A stretch of 64,000 bases of DNA from Rebecca billardiae RCC1528 (lineage: Eukaryota > Haptophyta): positions 930,001 through 994,000 of the forward strand of contig OZ251244.1 in the NCBI GenBank assembly GCA_965240325.2. The letters run 5' to 3'. The stretch's first letter is position 1; every line of letters starts with the position of its first letter. A program made the translations under genes and the position numbers. Below, piece after piece: positions 62,301 to 64,000 of the stretch. The notes beneath the pieces were generated by a model, which saw nothing but the letters and a program-made list of their open reading frames with translations, searched no databases and was not told the DNA's origin.

Positions 62301-63401
62301 CGCGCGCGCTTCGTGCTCCCGCCCCCCCACGGCGCCGACGGCGCGCGCGCCGACGCGACGTCGGGGGGCACCGCCAAGCAGCAGCAGAAGCAGTCCGCTG
62401 CGCCGTCAGCCGACGCGCGCATCCCGTACTTCGAGATCCAGGCAGTGTCCGAGGACTGCATCGCCCTGTACAACCAGGTGGAGGGGGCTGATGCGGGGTC
62501 GCAGTGGGCGCCCAACCCGGCGGACTTGCTCTCCTTCATGTTCGTGCCCGGAAACACGCACTCGTGGAGGTATGAGGAGATGAGAAACCGCAAGTCACAG
62601 AAGCGCACGCGCGGCGTGCCGAAGCCCGCGGGCAACTTCTGCACGCTCTTCTTCACAGTGTGCACGTACCCGCCCATGCAGGGAGCTGGCGCGCCGCCCC
62701 CCACGGAGCGTGGCCTGAGGGACGAGACTGCCTCCATCACCGACTTCCGCGGGCTGTGCTTCACCATCATGCAGGACGAGAAGCCGAGGGGCAATGACGT
62801 GCTGTGGACGCACCCGGCTGCCCCCGTGCCGTCCCGCGCTGCGGGCGGCGCCGAGGCGCCGAACGGCGCCGACGCGCCCAAGATGTACGCGGGGCGCCTG
62901 GACGTGCCGTGGCACCCCCCCGCGCCCGCGGACGCGCCCGCGGCTGCCGCCGCCACCGGAGCGCGCAAGCGGCGCGCTTCCACGCAACGGGCTGCCGCGC
63001 CCCCGGATGCCGCGACCACCCGCCCGCCCACCACGCGCGCGCCCGCCCGGGGCGCCGCGCCGGCCGGGGGGAAAGTCGCCAGACGTGGCGCTGCCCAGCC
63101 GCGCGCCTCGCAAGCCGACGTGCCCACCATCAACCTCGACGAGCACGGGCGCGGCGACGACGAGGTCGTCGAGGCTGTCGCGGCGCGCCTGTCGCGGATG
63201 ATCGAACCCGTCGCGGCGCGCCTCGACGGCATCGAAGAGCGCACCGCCGGCATCGAAGAGCGCACCGCAGCGGGCCAGCGCGAATTGGCCGCCATGCGCG
63301 CGCGGCAAGACGATCTCACACGCATGCTGGCACAGACCGGCACTGTCCTTGAGCGCTTGGTGGCAAGGACCGAGCCGCGCGAGGGCGCGAGCCGGCGCTG
63401 A
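59325..63401 (+). CDS. Orphan 1,358-aa protein, possibly transposon-related
   Basis: A single long open frame I do not recognise. Residues ~1-90 are ordinary sequence (SKEDYFAVKSNVLVQR, HRASYTYIVGPLPDVDAEQW). Residues ~130-390 are an Ala/Gly/Thr-rich low-complexity run built from GCN/GGN codons. From ~400 the protein regains a normal composition, with globular-looking stretches such as ALHAFDTRGSSAFTQQPAVA, HAAYIAEGVLTFLGSLRAHA, YFEIQAVSEDCIALYNQVEG and NFCTLFFTVCTYPPMQ. The basic tail (~1190-1270) precedes a C-terminal coiled coil (VAARLDGIEERTAGIEERTA). The layout of one large intronless frame, basic tail and coiled coil fits a gag/ORF1-like or regulatory protein, but no protease, polymerase or transposase motif was seen. 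ATG at 59325 is chosen because upstream sequence in frame is Arg/Ala-rich antisense-like filler. It could also be a genuine host gene. Confidence 0.5.
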   Translation: MPPPQSMRPQSKEDYFAVKSNVLVQRASADGEGIPATVLSCEIKAVPTRDGKHRASYTYIVGPLPDVDAEQWALAAGTILYPQMAASQRRVTPEQLTKLPLATGVGASVATPGASPQRAAAPQPGSQAPSRTSARLANAGGGVAAGGGAGSGAAQGGGAGVRSGLRATETCCDAAAATTGRGTGGAAGVATAGCGGGDTGRCDPATTTSKGGNRRVGGGGRLAGTAAAGAATVTAAAATAAAAGGSGGDGGGAGSSGVGGGGRPAGSSGVGGGGRPAGTGGRPACSSGASGAATAADTAAAAAAAATGAGAGAGAAASGGATVPAVPPAASDGAGGGGGSGGGIGGGGGGSGGGGSGGVPGGGGGGSSAADAAAAADAAGDAGGVTTEEMMARVSQHLTPPRAAAGSTSVLRGAAKRQSVPAPSPLPSPLAVFVTPTALHAFDTRGSSAFTQQPAVARLKPSLMIFMDKHSAQLGDGARTITSQNAVGLTSRTAVVRRYHAVLTSVESVRELTEAGALLPAAAVAAAVRASFSACSPPTPPAPGGAGAADAAAALRAARAHFVECAEEAEGRQLLPLPYAPGPHLAVTAPLPGAERPSVVPRAQRTSAGGKPLALLWTAAEHAALGIPADLANVPRVWPALVPKPAACGAAPTPSSEPAAASPPLLLHAVVAVRARPRARPAPHAGGDGADASDGAAARPSAEATLQMAYAVRDTDGWRVLQQAELVASLTAEVTHYADADFGTAVSRGDIVAVQLASMAPPPPDEPACARAAAGGAGGGPASRTSGAPVLDAEDEVAKIPSGMLAAPDILLTAQGWTALTGVAAPTTWTDAGAPKSHLQHAAYIAEGVLTFLGSLRAHAPDALPQLYRTPASGDLLDVLRVVCLAGRPPECALEGTPIEPWLDLAERMGTSFDFSRFAGSDSGDTLAALACHAEALKRRGAGATCLAAAIACATVLTQRVSLPHLRYDALADVYQTLRGDEYSFLTKVRVARARFVLPPPHGADGARADATSGGTAKQQQKQSAAPSADARIPYFEIQAVSEDCIALYNQVEGADAGSQWAPNPADLLSFMFVPGNTHSWRYEEMRNRKSQKRTRGVPKPAGNFCTLFFTVCTYPPMQGAGAPPPTERGLRDETASITDFRGLCFTIMQDEKPRGNDVLWTHPAAPVPSRAAGGAEAPNGADAPKMYAGRLDVPWHPPAPADAPAAAAATGARKRRASTQRAAAPPDAATTRPPTTRAPARGAAPAGGKVARRGAAQPRASQADVPTINLDEHGRGDDEVVEAVAARLSRMIEPVAARLDGIEERTAGIEERTAAGQRELAAMRARQDDLTRMLAQTGTVLERLVARTEPREGASRR

Positions 63402-64000
63402 CCGTGCGAGCGACCGCTGGGCGGAGGCGGTGCGCCGAACGCACGTCGGCTGCGGTGCTGCCGAGGGCGCACACCGCCGCCAGCAGTGCGCCGCCGCCGT
63501 CGCTGCTCACGCGCTGGGCGCACGCGCCCGGGCCGGTGGGGCGGCGCGGCGGCGGCGTGCGCGCGCACCGCGCGCCCGGCCAGTGCGCGACACCGTGTCG
63601 CACTTACCCGTGCCCATCCATACTGGTGCGCGCCGCGCGACGGGCTTGCGCGTCTCCGGTGCGCGCGGCACCACGCCCGTGCACACCGCCTGACCCCCCG
63701 TTGCTCACCGGTGCCTGCGCGCCGACCCGGTGCACCGTCTGACTGCGCGCGCATGCGCATGCGCAGTGACCTTGCCCTTGCCGTATTCCGCCATGCAGTT
63801 GCACCCGCAGTCCTTGGCCGACGGTGCTCAATCGGCCGGCTTCGTCCGAGTGCGCGTCGTCCGCACAGACAGTGCTTCCCGCCGCGAGTTGGCGTGTCAC
63901 CTTCAGTGTCACCTGCCTAAGTAGGAGTACACAGCCGCTGGTGCCGCCGATGCGGAGCACCCTTATCACACAGCTCCCCGTGCCGTCTGAGCCTGAGGCA
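63402..64000. other. Downstream region to the window edge, no gene seen
   Basis: About 600 bp after the orphan ORF. Overlapping short frames occur on all strands with no protein signal. A GCGCATGCGCATGCGCAG run at 63748-63765 is self-complementary. Confidence 0.45.

Noticed and set aside
1-64000. tRNA, rRNA or snRNA genes
   Set aside because: I looked for B-box-like GGTTCGANTCC and conserved rRNA stretches and recognised none; a covariance-model search would be needed to exclude them.

Overview
This window is nuclear DNA from a GC-rich eukaryotic alga. The evidence is spliceosomal introns, a centrin, an MCM6 replicative helicase subunit, and a Deg1-type protease whose N-terminus suggests plastid-lumen targeting. 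The high GC content, short introns with GTGCG-type donors, eukaryotic sulfotransferase and GT69 enzymes, and the apparent red-lineage plastid lead me to suggest a haptophyte or a similar alga such as a pelagophyte. I cannot name a species. Because GC content is so high, almost every real gene is shadowed by long spurious reading frames on other frames; these are left out.

Layout. 1-6049 (-): 5' part of a plant Shaker/AKT-like K+ channel that runs off the window edge just as a second channel module begins. 6204-7616 (+): GT69 (CAP59-type) glycosyltransferase. 8319-10044 (-): three-exon Deg1 protease. 10205-11095 (+): 3-hydroxyisobutyrate-dehydrogenase-like enzyme. 11805-14236 (+): five-exon coiled-coil protein with a C1q/TNF-like C-terminus. 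14501-15394 (-): LpxA-like acyltransferase. 16637-17803 (-): GT-A glycosyltransferase. 19215-20186 (-): carbohydrate-type sulfotransferase. 20320-21303 (+): TspO-related membrane protein. 21.3-25.9 kb has no convincing gene and carries inverted-repeat elements. 25.9-30.0 kb is a satellite of 36 monomers of about 109-121 bp with a ten-monomer higher-order repeat. 30.1-31.2 kb is a second, unrelated 159-160 bp tandem array. 31.33-31.88 kb is an AT-rich block. 32362-38067 (-): pseudokinase-armadillo protein of 1,901 aa. 38490-39260 (+): RING/UIM protein. 40592-40837 (+): small FLZ-like zinc finger. 41808-50747 (-): intronless 2,979-aa PX-gelsolin-glutaredoxin-like-PH protein. 51056-51622 (+): centrin. 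52604-54555 (-): DGQHR-motif protein. 54870-58145 (+): MCM6. 59325-63401 (+): 1,358-aa orphan reading frame.

How the genes fit together. Six gene pairs are head to head with short gaps, so shared promoters look like the rule. There is no operon-like pathway grouping. Loose themes are cell-surface glycan synthesis (GT69, GT-A enzyme, sulfotransferase), cytoskeleton and basal body (centrin, gelsolin-like protein, C1q-type coiled-coil protein) and DNA replication (MCM6). The least ordinary parts are the 25.9-31.9 kb satellite/AT-rich block, which resembles a centromere or heterochromatin island, and several large proteins with unusual domain combinations.
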